A DNA stretch of 64,000 nucleotides from Ascidia mentula. Lineage: Eukaryota; Chordata; Ascidiacea; Phlebobranchia; Ascidiidae. Position 1 is the stretch's first letter; each line of letters begins with the position of its first letter. A program made the position numbers and the translations under genes. The DNA is taken from NCBI GenBank assembly GCA_947561715.1, contig OX387197.1:15497001-15561000 (forward strand). Direction: 5' to 3'. The notes below the pieces were generated by a model. It saw only the letters and a program-made list of their open reading frames with translations, was not told the DNA's origin and did no database searches. Shown here one piece after another: positions 47,129 to 60,000 of this stretch.

Positions 47129-50100
47129 ATTAAGACTGGGTGGGATAGGCTGGACTCTGTTTTTTTCGAGCCCCAAGCCCACTTAACAATGGGAGACATA
47201 GGCTGGACTCTGTTTTTTTCGCGACCCACTTAACAATGGGCGAGATAGGGCCGAAGTTAAGACTGGGTGGGATAGGCTGGACTCTGTTTTTTTCGAGCCC
47301 CAAGCCCACTTAACAATGGGAGACATACGCTGTACTCTGTTTTTTTCGCGACCCACTTAACAATGGGCGAGATAGGGCCGAAGTTAAGACTGGGTGGGAT
47401 AGGCTGGACTCTGTTTTTTTCGAGCCCCAAGCCCACTTAACAATGGGAGACATAGGATGTACTCTGTTTTTTTCGAGCCCCAAGCCCACTTAACAATGGG
47501 AGACATAGGCTGGACTCTGTTTTCTTCGCGACCCACTTAACAATGGGCGAGATAGGGCCGAAGTTAAGACTGGGTGGGATAGGCTGGACTCTGTTTTTTT
47601 CGAGCCCCAAGCCCACTTAACAATGGGCGACATAGGCTGGACTCTGTTTTTTTCGAGCCCCAAGCCCACTTAACAATGGGCGACATAGGCTGGACTGTTT
47701 TTTTCGCGACCAACTTAACAATGGGCGAGATAGGGCCGAAGTTAAGACTGGGTGGGATAGGCTGTACTCTGTTTTTTTCGAGCCCCAAGCCCACTTAACA
47801 ATGGGAGACATAGGCTGGACTCTGTTTTTTTCGCGACCCACTTAACAATGGGCGAGATAGGGCCGAAATTAAGACTGGGTGGGATAGGCTGGACTCTGTT
47901 TTCTTCGCGACCCACTTAACAATGGGCGAGATAGGGCCGAAGTTAAGACTGGGTGGGATAGGCTGGACTCTGTTTTTTTCGAGCCCCATGCCCACTTAAC
48001 AATGGGAGACATAGGCTGGACTCTGTTTTTTTCGAGCCCCAAGCCCACTTAACAATGGGAGACATAGGCTGGACTCTGTTTTTTTCGCGACCCACTTAAC
48101 AATGGGCGAGATAGGGCCGAAGTTAAGACTGGGTGGGATAGGCTGGACTCTGTTTTTTTCGAGCCCCAAGCCCACTTAACAATGGGCGACATAGGCTGGA
48201 CTCTGTTTTTTTCGAGCCCCAAGCCCACTTAACAATGGGAGACATAGGCTGGACTCTGTTTTTTTCGAGCCCCAAGCCCACTTAACAATGGGCAACATAG
48301 GCTGGACTGTTTTTTTCGCGACCAACTTAACAATGGGCGAGATAGGGCCGAAGTTAAGACTGGGTGGGATAGGCTGTACTCTGTTTTTTTCGAGCCCCAA
48401 GCCCACTTAACAATGGGAGACATAGGCTGGACTCTGTTTTTTTCGCGACCCACTTAACAATGGGCGAGATAGGGCCGAAATTAAGACTGGGTGGGATAGG
48501 CTGGACTCTGTTTTCTTCGCGACCCACTTAACAATGGGCGAGATAGGGCCGAAGTTAAGACTGGTTGGGATAGGCTGGACTCTGTTTTCTTCGCGACCCA
48601 CTTAACAATGGGCGAGATAGGGCCGAAGTTAAGACTGGGTGGGATAGGCTGGACTCTGTTTTCTTCGCGACCCACTTAACAATGGGCGAGATAGGGCCGA
48701 AGTTAAGACTGGTTGGGATAGGCTGGACTCTGTTTTCTTCGCGACCCACTTAACAATGGGCGAGATAGGGCCGAAGTTAAGACTGGGTGGGATAGGCTGG
48801 ACTCTGTTTTTTTCGAGCCCCAAGCCCACTTAACAATGGGAGACATAGGCTGGACTCTGTTTTCTTCGCGACCCACTTAACAATGGGCGAGATAGGGCCG
48901 AAGTTAAGACTGGGTGGGATAGGCTGGACTCTGTTTTTTTCGAGCCCCAAGCCCACTTAACAATGGGCGACATAGGCTGGACTCTGTTTTTTTCGAGCCC
49001 CAAACCCACTTAACAATGGGAGACATAGGCTGGACTCTGTTTTTTTCGAGCCCCAAGCCCACATAACAATGGGCGACATCGGCTGGACTCTGTTTTTTTC
49101 ACGACCAACTTAACAATGGGCGAGATAGGGCCGAAGTTAAGACTTGGTGGGATAGGCTGTACTCTGTTTTTTTCGAGCCCCAAGCCCACTTAACAATGGG
49201 AGACATAGGCTGGACTCTGTTTTTTTCGCGACCCACTTAACAATGGGCGAGATAGGGCCGAAATTAAGACTGGGTGGGATAGGCTGGACTCTGTTTTCTT
49301 CGCGACCCACTTAACAATGGGCGAGATAGGGCCGAAGTTAAGACTGGGTGGGATAGGCTGGACTCTGTTTTTTTCGAGCCCCATGCCCACTTAACAATGG
49401 GAGACATAGGCTGGACTCTGTTTTTTTCGAGCCCCAAGCCCACTTAACAATGGGAGACATAGGCTGGACTCTGTTTTTTTCGCGACCCACTTAACAATGG
49501 GCGAGATAGGGCCGAAGTTAAGACTGGGTGGGATAGGCTGGACTCTGTTTTTTTCGAGCCCCAAGCCCACTTAACAATGGGCGACATAGGCTGGACTCTG
49601 TTTTTTTCGAGCCCCAAGCCCACTTAACAATGGGAGACATAGGCTGGACTCTGTTTTTTTCGAGCCCCAAGCCCACTTAACAATGGGCAACATAGGCTGG
49701 ACTGTTTTTTTCGCGACCAACTTAACAATGGGCGAGATAGGGCCGAAGTTAAGACTGGGTGGGATAGGCTGTACTCTGTTTTTTTCGAGCCCCAAGCCCA
49801 CTTAACAATGGGAGACATAGGCTGGACTCTGTTTTTTTTCGCGACCCACTTAACAATGGGCGAGATAGGGCCGAAATTAAGACTGGGTGGGATAGGCTGG
49901 ACTCTGTTTTCTTCGCGACCCACTTAACAATGGGCGAGATAGGGCCGAAGTTAAGACTGGTTGGGATAGGCTGGACTCTGTTTTCTTCGCGACCCACTTA
50001 ACAATGGGCGAGATAGGGCCGAAGTTAAGACTGGGTGGGATAGGCTGGACTCTGTTTTCTTCGCGACCCACTTAACAATGGGCGAGATAGGGCCGAAGTT

Positions 50101-50760
50101 AAGACTGGTTGGGATAGGCTGGACTCTGTTTTCTTCGCGACCCACTTAACAATGGGCGAGATAGGGCCGAAGTTAAGACTGGGTGGGATAGGCTGGACTC
50201 TGTTTTTTTCGAGCCCCAAGCCCACTTAACAATGGGAGACATAGGCTGGACTCTGTTTTCTTCGCGACCCACTTAACAATGGGCGAGATAGTGCCGAAGT
50301 TAAGACTGGGTGGGATAGGCTGGACTCTGTTTTTTTCGAGCCCCAAGCCCACTTAACAATGGGCGACATAGGCTGGACTCTGTTTTTTTCGAGCCCCAAA
50401 CCCACTTAACAATGGGAGACATAGGCTGGACTCTGTTTTTTTCGAGCCCCAAGCCCACATAACAATGGGCGACATCGGCTGGACTCTGTTTTTTTCACGA
50501 CCAACTTAACAATGGGCGAGATAGGGCCGAAGTTAAGACTTGGTGGGATAGGCTGGACTCTGTTTTTTTCGCGACCCACTTAACAATGGGCGAGATAGGG
50601 CCGAAGTTAAGACTGGGTGGGATAGGCTGGACTCTGTTTTTTTCGAGCCCCAAGCCCACTTAACAATGGGAGACATAGGCTGGACTCTGTTTTTTTCGCG
50701 ACCCACTTAACAATGGGCGAGATAGGGCCGAAGTTAAGACTGGGTGGGATAGGCTGGACT
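46518..50760 (-). repeat. Right arm of 4.2-kb inverted repeat (partner 34870-39112)
   Basis: Reverse complement of 34870-39112 at the landmarks listed for the left arm (47564, 47795, 48176, 48629, 49190, 49571, 50025). The sections 47564-48406 and 48407-48829 lie next to each other here, while in block 2 they are found apart (10625-11467 and 7430-7852), which shows a recombinant join at about 48406. Confidence 0.86.
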
Positions 50761-53700
50761 CTGTTTTTTTCGAGCCCCAAGCCCACTTAACAATGGGAGA
50801 CATACGCTGGACTCTGTTTTTTTCACGACCCACTTAACAATGGGCGAGATAGGGCCGAAGTTAAGACTGGGTGGGATAGGCTGGACTCTGCTTTTTCCAG
50901 CCCCAAGCCCAGTTAACAATGGGAGACATAGGCTGGGCTCTGTTTTTTTCACGACCCACTTAACAATGGGCGAGATAGGGCCTCTGTTTTCTTCGCGACC
51001 CACTTAACAATGGGCGAGATAGGGCCGAAGTTAAGACTGGGTGGGATAGGCTGGACTCTGTTTTTTTCGAGCTCCAAGCCCACTTAACAATGGGAGACAT
51101 AGGCTGGACTCTGTTTTTTTCACGACCCACTTAACAATGGGCGAGATAGGGCCTCGGTTTTCTTCGCGACCCACTTAACAATGGGCGAGATAGGGCCGAA
51201 GTTAAGACTGGGTGGGATAGGCTGGACTCTGTTTTTTTCGAGCCCCAAGCCCACTTAACAATGGGAGACATAGGCTGGACTCTGTTTTCTTCGCGACCCA
51301 CTTAACAATGGGCGAGATAGGGCCGAAGTTAAGACTGGGTGGGATAGGCTGGACTCTGTTTTTTTCGAGCCACAAGCCCACTTAACAATGGGCGACATAG
51401 GCTGGACTCTGTTTTTTTCGAGCCCCAAGCCCACTTAACAATGGGAGACATAGGCTGGACTCTGTTTTTTTCGAGCCCCAAGCCCACTTAACAATGGGAG
51501 AAATAGGCTTGACTCTGTTTTTTTCGCGACCCACTTAACAATGGGCGAGATAGGGCCGAAGTTAAGACTGGGTGGGATAGGCTGGACTCTGTTTTTTTCG
51601 AGCCCCAAGCCCACTGAACAATGGGCGACATAGGCTGGACTCTGTTTTTTTCGAGCCCCAAGCCCACTTAACAATGGGAGACATAGGCTGGACTCTGTTT
51701 TTTTCGAGCCCCAAGCCCACTTAACAATGGGCGACATAGGCTGGACTCTGTTTTTTTCGCGACCAACTTAACAATGGGCGAGATAGGGCCGAAGTTAAGA
51801 CTGGGTGGGATAGGCTGGACTCTGTTTTTTTCGAGCCCCAAGCCCACTTAACAATGGGACACATAGGCTGGACTCTGTTTTTTTCGCGACCCACTTAACA
51901 ATGGGCGAGATAGGGCCGAAGTTAAGACTGGGTGGGATAGGCTGGACTCTGTTTTTTTCGAGCCCCAAGCCCACTTAACAATGGGAGACATAGGCTGGAC
52001 TCTGTTTTCTTCGCGACCCACTTAACAATGGGCGAGATAGGGCCGAAGTTAAGACTGGGTGGGATAGGCTGGACTCTGTTTTTTTCGAGCCCCAAGCCCA
52101 CTTAACAATGGGAGACATAGGCTGGACTCTGTTTTCTTCGCGACCCACTTAACAATGGGCGAGATAGGGCCGAAGTTAAGACTGGGTGGGATAGGCTGGA
52201 CTCTGTTTTTTTCGAGCCCCAAGCCCACTTAACAATGGGCGACATAGGCTGGACTCTGTTTTTTTCGAGCCCCAAACCCACTTAACAATGGGAGACATAG
52301 GCTGGACTCTGTTTTTTTCGAGCCCCAAGCCCACATAACAATGGGCGACATCGGCTGGACTCTGTTTTTTTCACGACCAACTTAACAATGGGCGAGATAG
52401 GGCCGAAGTTAAGACTTGGTGGGATAGGCTGTACTCTGTTTTTTTCGAGCCCCAAGCCCACTTAACAATGGGAGACATAGGCTGGACTCTGTTTTTTTCG
52501 CGACCCACTTAACAATGGGCGAGATAGGGCCGAAATTAAGACTGGGTGGGATAGGCTGGACTCTGTTTTCTTCGCGACCCACTTAACAATGGGCGAGATA
52601 GGGCCGAAGTTAAGACTGGGTGGGATAGGCTGGACTCTGTTTTTTTCGAGCCCCATGCCCACTTAACAATGGGAGACATAGGCTGGACTCTGTTTTTTTC
52701 GAGCCCCAAGCCCACTTAACAATGGGAGACATAGGCTGGACTCTGTTTTTTTCGCGACCCACTTAACAATGGGCGAGATAGGGCCGAAGTTAAGACTGGG
52801 TGGGATAGGTTGGACTCTGTTTTTTTCGAGCCCCAAGCCCACTTAACAATGGGCGACATAGGCTGGACTCTGTTTTTTTCGAGCCCCAAGCCCACTTAAC
52901 AATGGGAGACATAGGCTGGACTCTGTTTTTTTCGAGCCCCAAGCCCACTTAACAATGGGCAACATAGGCTGGACTGTTTTTTTCGCGACCAACTTAACAA
53001 TGGGCGAGATAGGGCCGAAGTTAAGACTGGGTGGGATAGGCTGTACTCTGTTTTTTTCGAGCCCCAAGCCCACTTAACAATGGGAGACATAGGCTGGACT
53101 CTGTTTTTTTTCGCGACCCACTTAACAATGGGCGAGATAGGGCCGAAATTAAGACTGGGTGGGATAGGCTGGACTCTGTTTTCTTCGCGACCCACTTAAC
53201 AATGGGCGAGATAGGGCCGAAGTTAAGACTGGTTGGGATAGGCTGGACTCTGTTTTCTTCGCGACCCACTTAACAATGGGCGAGATAGGGCCGAAGTTAA
53301 GACTGGGTGGGATAGGCTGGACTCTGTTTTCTTCGCGACCCACTTAACAATGGGCGAGATAGGGCCGAAGTTAAGACTGGTTGGGATAGGCTGGACTCTG
53401 TTTTCTTCGCGACCCACTTAACAATGGGCGAGATAGGGCCGAAGTTAAGACTGGGTGGGATAGGCTGGACTCTGTTTTTTTCGAGCCCCAAGCCCACTTA
53501 ACAATGGGAGACATAGGCTGGACTCTGTTTTCTTCGCGACCCACTTAACAATGGGCGAGATAGTGCCGAAGTTAAGACTGGGTGGGATAGGCTGGACTCT
53601 GTTTTTTTCGAGCCCCAAGCCCACTTAACAATGGGCGACATAGGCTGGACTCTGTTTTTTTCGAGCCCCAAACCCACTTAACAATGGGAGACATAGGCTG

Positions 53701-54032
53701 GACTCTGTTTTTTTCGAGCCCCAAGCCCACATAACAATGGGCGACATCGGCTGGACTCTGTTTTTTTCACGACCAACTTAACAATGGGCGAGATAGGGCC
53801 GAAGTTAAGACTTGGTGGGATAGGCTGGACTCTGTTTTTTTCGCGACCCACTTAACAATGGGCGAGATAGGGCCGAAGTTAAGACTGGGTGGGATAGGCT
53901 GGACTCTGTTTTTTTCGAGCCCCAAGCCCACTTAACAATGGGAGACATAGGCTGGACTCTGTTTTTTTCGCGACCCACTTAACAATGGGCGAGATAGGGC
54001 CGAAGTTAAGACTGGGTGGGATAGGCTGGACT
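48850..54032 (-). repeat. Direct repeat with 3272-bp offset enclosing a copied insert
   Basis: Sections of about 1.9 kb match at about 48860-50760 and 52132-54032 (49190 with 52462, 49571 with 52843, 50025 with 53297). Between them, about 50760-52130 follows 13302-14672, including three C monomers and the GGCTGGGCTC, CTTTTTCCAG and GCCACAAG variants. The insert is flanked by matching sequence, as after unequal exchange or insertion of an extrachromosomal circle. Confidence 0.84.
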
Positions 54033-57000
54033 TTGTTTTTTTCGAGCACCAAGCCCACTTAACAATGGGAGACATAGGCTGGACTCTGTTTTTTTCGCGA
54101 CCCACTTAACAATGGGCGAGATAGGGCCGAAATTAAGACTGGGTGGGATAGGCTGGACTCTGTTTTTTTCGAGCCCCAAGCCCACTTAACAATGGGAGAC
54201 ATAGGCTGGACTCTGTTTTTTTCGCGACCCACTTAACAATGGGCGAGATAGGGCCGAAGTTAAGACTGGGTGGGATAGGCTGGACTCTGTTTTTTTCGAG
54301 CCCCAAGCCCACTTAACAATGGGAGACATACGCTGTACTCTGTTTTTTTCGCGACCCACTTAACAATGGGCGAGATAGGGCCGAAGTTAAGACTGGGTGG
54401 GATAGGCTGGACTCTGTTTTTTTCGAGCCCCAAGCCCACTTAACAATGGGAGACATAGGATGTACTCTGTTTTTTTCGAGCCCCAAGCCCACTTAACAAT
54501 GGGAGACATAGGCTGGACTCTGTTTTCTTCGCGACCAACTTAACAATGGGCGAGATAGGGCCGAAGTTAAGACTGGGTGGGATAGGCTGTACTCTGTTTT
54601 TTTCGAGCCCCAAGCCCACTTAACAATGGGAGACATAGGCTGGACTCTGTTTTTTTCGCGACCCACTTAACAATGGGCGAGATAGGGCCGAAATTAAGAC
54701 TGGGTGGGATAGGCTGGACTCTGTTTTCTTCGCGACCCACTTAACAATGGGCGAGATAGGGCCGAAGTTAAGACTGGGTGGGATAGGCTGGACTCTGTTT
54801 TTTTCGAGCCCCATGCCCACTTAACAATGGGAGACATAGGCTGGACTCTGTTTTTTTCGAGCCCCAAGCCCACTTAACAATGGGAGACATAGGCTGGACT
54901 CTGTTTTTTTCGCGACCCACTTAACAATGGGCGAGATAGGGCCGAAGTTAAGACTGGGTGGGATAGGCTGGACTCTGTTTTTTTCGAGCCCCAAGCCCAC
55001 TTAACAATGGGCGACATAGGCTGGACTCTGTTTTTTTCGAGCCCCAAGCCCACTTAACAATGGGAGACATAGGCTGGACTCTGTTTTTTTCGAGCCCCAA
55101 GCCCACTTAACAATGGGCAACATAGGCTGGACTGTTTTTTTCGCGACCAACTTAACAATGGGCGAGATAGGGCCGAAGTTAAGACTGGGTGGGATAGGCT
55201 GTACTCTGTTTTTTTCGAGCCCCAAGCCCACTTAACAATGGGAGACATAGGCTGGACTCTGTTTTTTTCGCGACCCACTTAACAATGGGCGAGATAGGGC
55301 CGAAATTAAGACTGGGTGGGATAGGCTGGACTCTGTTTTCTTCGCGACCCACTTAACAATGGGCGAGATAGGGCCGAAGTTAAGACTGGTTGGGATAGGC
55401 TGGACTCTGTTTTCTTCGCGACCCACTTAACAATGGGCGAGATAGGGCCGAAGTTAAGACTGGGTGGGATAGGCTGGACTCTGTTTTCTTCGCGACCCAC
55501 TTAACAATGGGCGAGATAGGGCCGAAGTTAAGACTGGTTGGGATAGGCTGGACTCTGTTTTCTTCGCGACCCACTTAACAATGGGCGAGATAGGGCCGAA
55601 GTTAAGACTGGGTGGGATAGGCTGGACTCTGTTTTTTTCGAGCCCCAAGCCCACTTAACAATGGGAGACATAGGCTGGACTCTGTTTTCTTCGCGACCCA
55701 CTTAACAATGGGCGAGATAGGGCCGAAGTTAAGACTGGGTGGGATAGGCTGGACTCTGTTTTTTTCGAGCCCCAAGCCCACTTAACAATGGGCGACATAG
55801 GCTGGACTCTGTTTTTTTCGAGCCCCAAACCCACTTAACAATGGGAGACATAGGCTGGACTCTGTTTTTTTCGAGCCCCAAGCCCACATAACAATGGGCG
55901 ACATCGGCTGGACTCTGTTTTTTTCACGACCAACTTAACAATGGGCGAGATAGGGCCGAAGTTAAGACTTGGTGGGATAGGCTGTACTCTGTTTTTTTCG
56001 AGCCCCAAGCCCACTTAACAATGGGAGACATAGGCTGGACTCTGTTTTTTTCGCGACCCACTAAACAATGGGCGAGATAGGGCCGAAATTAAGACTGGGT
56101 GGGATAGGCTGGACTCTGTTTTCTTCGCGACCCACTTAACAATGGGCGAGATAGGGCCGAAGTTAAGACTGGGTGGGATAGGCTGGACTCTGTTTTTTTC
56201 GAGCCCCATGCCCACTTAACAATGGGAGACATAGGCTGGACTCTGTTTTTTTCGAGCCCCAAGCCCACTTAACAATGGGAGACATAGGCTGGACTCTGTT
56301 TTTTTCGCGACCCACTTAACAATGGGCGAGATAGGGCCGAAGTTAAGACTGGGTGGGATAGGCTGGACTCTGTTTTTTTCGAGCCCCAAGCCCACTTAAC
56401 AATGGGCGACATAGGCTGGACTCTGTTTTTTTCGAGCCCCAAGCCCACTTAACAATGGGAGACATAGGCTGGACTCTGTTTTTTTCGCGACCCACTTAAC
56501 AATGGGCGAGATAGGGCCGAAGTTAAGACTGGGTGGGATAGGCTGGACTCTGTTTTTTTCGAGCCCCAAGCCCACTTAACAATGGGCGACATAGGCTGGA
56601 CTCTGTTTTTTTCGAGCCCCAAGCCCACTTAACAATGGGAGACATAGGCTGGACTCTGTTTTTTTCGAGCCCCAAGCCCACTTAACAATGGGCAACATAG
56701 GCTGGACTGTTTTTTTCGCGACCAACTTAACAATGGGCGAGATAGGGCCGAAGTTAAGACTGGGTGGGATAGGCTGTACTCTGTTTTTTTCGAGCCCCAA
56801 GCCCACTTAACAATGGGAGACATAGGCTGGACTCTGTTTTTTTTCGCGACCCACTTAACAATGGGCGAGATAGGGCCGAAATTAAGACTGGGTGGGATAG
56901 GCTGGACTCTGTTTTCTTCGCGACCCACTTAACAATGGGCGAGATAAGGCCGAAGTTAAGACTGGTTGGGATAGGCTGGACTCTGTTTTCTTCGCGACCC

Positions 57001-60000
57001 ACTTAACAATGGGCGAGATAGGGCCGAAGTTAAGACTGGGTGGGATAGGCTGGACTCTGTTTTCTTCGCGACCCACTTAACAATGGGCGAGATAGGGCCG
57101 AAGTTAAGACTGGTTGGGATAGGCTGGACTCTGTTTTCTTCGCGACCCACTTAACAATGGGCGAGATAGGGCCGAAGTTAAGACTGGGTGGGATAGGCTG
57201 GACTCTGTTTTTTTCGAGCCCCAAGCCCACTTAACAATGGGAGACATAGGCTGGACTCTGTTTTCTTCGCGACCCACTTAACAATGGGCGAGATAGGGCC
57301 GAAGTTAAGACTGGGTGGGATAGGCTGTACTCTGTTTTTTTCGAGCCCCAAGCCCACTTAACAATGGGCGACATAGGCTGGACTCTGTTTTTTTCGAGCC
57401 CCAAACCCACTTAACAATGGGAGACATAGGCTGGACTCTGTTTTTTTCGAGCCCCAAGCCCACATAACAATGGGCGACATCGGCTGGACTCTGTTTTTTT
57501 CACGACCAACTTAACAATGGGCGAGATAGGGCCGAAGTTAAGACTTGGTGGGATAGGCTGGACTCTGTTTTTTTCGCGACCCACTTAACAATGGGCGAGA
57601 TAGGGCCGAAGTTAAGACTGGGTGGGATAGGCTGGACTCTGTTTTTTTCGAGCCCCAAGCCCACTTAACAATGGGAGACATAGGCTGGACTCTGTTTTTT
57701 TCGCGACCCACTTAACAATGGGCGAGATAGGGCCGAAGTTAAGACTGGGTGGGATAGGCTGGACTTTGTTTTTTTCGAGCACCAAGCCCACTTAACAATG
57801 GGAGACATAGGCTGGACTCTGTTTTTTTCGCGACCCACTTAACAATGGGCGAGATAGGGCCGAAATTAAGACTGGGTGGGATAGGCTGGACTCTGTTTTT
57901 TTCGAGCCCCAAGCCCACTTAACAATGGGCGACATAGGCTGGACTCTGTTTTTTTCGCGACCCACTTAACAATGGGCGAGATAGGGCCGAAGTTAAGACT
58001 GGGTGGGATAGGCTGGACTCTGTTTTTTTCGAGCCCCAAGCCCACTTAACAATGGGAGACATAGGCTGGACTCTGTTTTTTTCGCGACCCACTTAACAAT
58101 GGGCGAGATAGGGCCGAAGTTAAGACTGGGTGGGATAGGCTGGACTCTGTTTTTTTCGAGCCCCAAGCCCACTTAACAATGGGAGACATACGCTGTACTC
58201 TGTTTTTTTCGCGACCCACTTAACAATGGGCGAGATAGGGCCGAAGTTAAGACTGGGTGGGATAGGCTGGACTCTGTTTTTTTCGAGCCCCAAGCCCACT
58301 TAACAATGGGAGACATAGGATGTACTCTGTTTTTTTCGAGCCCCAAGCCCACTTAACAATGGGAGACATAGGCTGGACTCTGTTTTCTTCGCGACCCACT
58401 TAACAATGGGCGAGATAGGGCCGAAGTTAAGACTGGGTGGGATAGGCTGGACTCTGTTTTTTTCGAGCCCCAAGCCCACTTAACAATGGGCGACATAGGC
58501 TGGACTCTGTTTTTTTCGAGCCCCAAGCCCACTTAACAATGGGCGACATAGGCTGGACTGTTTTTTTCGCGACCAACTTAACAATGGGCGAGATAGGGCC
58601 GAAGTTAAGACTGGGTGGGATAGGCTGTACTCTGTTTTTTTCGAGCCCCAAGCCCACTTAACAATGGGAGACATAGGCTGGACTCTGTTTTTTTCGCGAC
58701 CCACTTAACAATGGGCGAGATAGGGCCGAAATTAAGACTGGGTGGGATAGGCTGGACTCTGTTTTCTTCGCGACCCACTTAACAATGGGCGAGATAGGGC
58801 CGAAGTTAAGACTGGGTGGGATAGGCTGGACTCTGTTTTTTTCGAGCCCCATGCCCACTTAACAATGGGAGACATAGGCTGGACTCTGTTTTTTTCGAGC
58901 CCCAAGCCCACTTAACAATGGGAGACATAGGCTGGACTCTGTTTTTTTCGCGACCCACTTAACAATGGGCGAGATAGGGCCGAAGTTAAGACTGGGTGGG
59001 ATAGGCTGGACTCTGTTTTTTTCGAGCCCCAAGCCCACTTAACAATGGGCGACATAGGCTGGACTCTGTTTTTTTCGAGCCCCAAGCCCACTTAACAATG
59101 GGAGACATAGGCTGGACTCTGTTTTTTTCGAGCCCCAAGCCCACTTAACAATGGGCAACATAGGCTGGACTGTTTTTTTCGCGACCAACTTAACAATGGG
59201 CGAGATAGGGCCGAAGTTAAGACTGGGTGGGATAGGCTGTACTCTGTTTTTTTCGAGCCCCAAGCCCACTTAACAATGGGAGACATAGGCTGGACTCTGT
59301 TTTTTTCGCGACCCACTTAACAATGGGCGAGATAGGGCCGAAATTAAGACTGGGTGGGATAGGCTGGACTCTGTTTTCTTCGCGACCCACTTAACAATGG
59401 GCGAGATAGGGCCGAAGTTAAGACTGGGTGGGATAGGCTGGACTCTGTTTTTTTTCGAGCCCCAAGCCCACTTAACAATGGGCGACATAGGCTGGACTCT
59501 GTTTTTTTCGAGCCCCAAGCCCACTTAACAATGGGAGACATAGGCTGGACTCTGTTTTTTTCGAGCCCCAAGCCCACTTAACAATGGGAGACATAGGCTG
59601 GACTCTGTTTTTTTCGAGCCCCAAGCCCACTTAACAATGGGCAACATAGGCTGGACTGTTTTTTTCGCGACCAACTTAACAATGGGCGAGATAGGGCCGA
59701 AGTTAAGACTGGGTGGGATAGGCTGTACTCTGTTTTTTTCGAGCCCCAAGCCCACTTAACAATGGGAGACATAGGCTGGACTCTGTTTTTTTCGCGACCC
59801 ACTTAACAATGGGCGAGATAGGGCCGAAATTAAGACTGGGTGGGATAGGCTGGACTCTGTTTTCTTCGCGACCCACTTAACAATGGGCGAGATAGGGCCG
59901 AAGTTAAGACTGGGTGGGATAGGCTGGACTCTGTTTTTTTTCGAGCCCCAAGCCCACTTAACAATGGGCGACATAGGCTGGACTCTGTTTTTTTCGAGCC

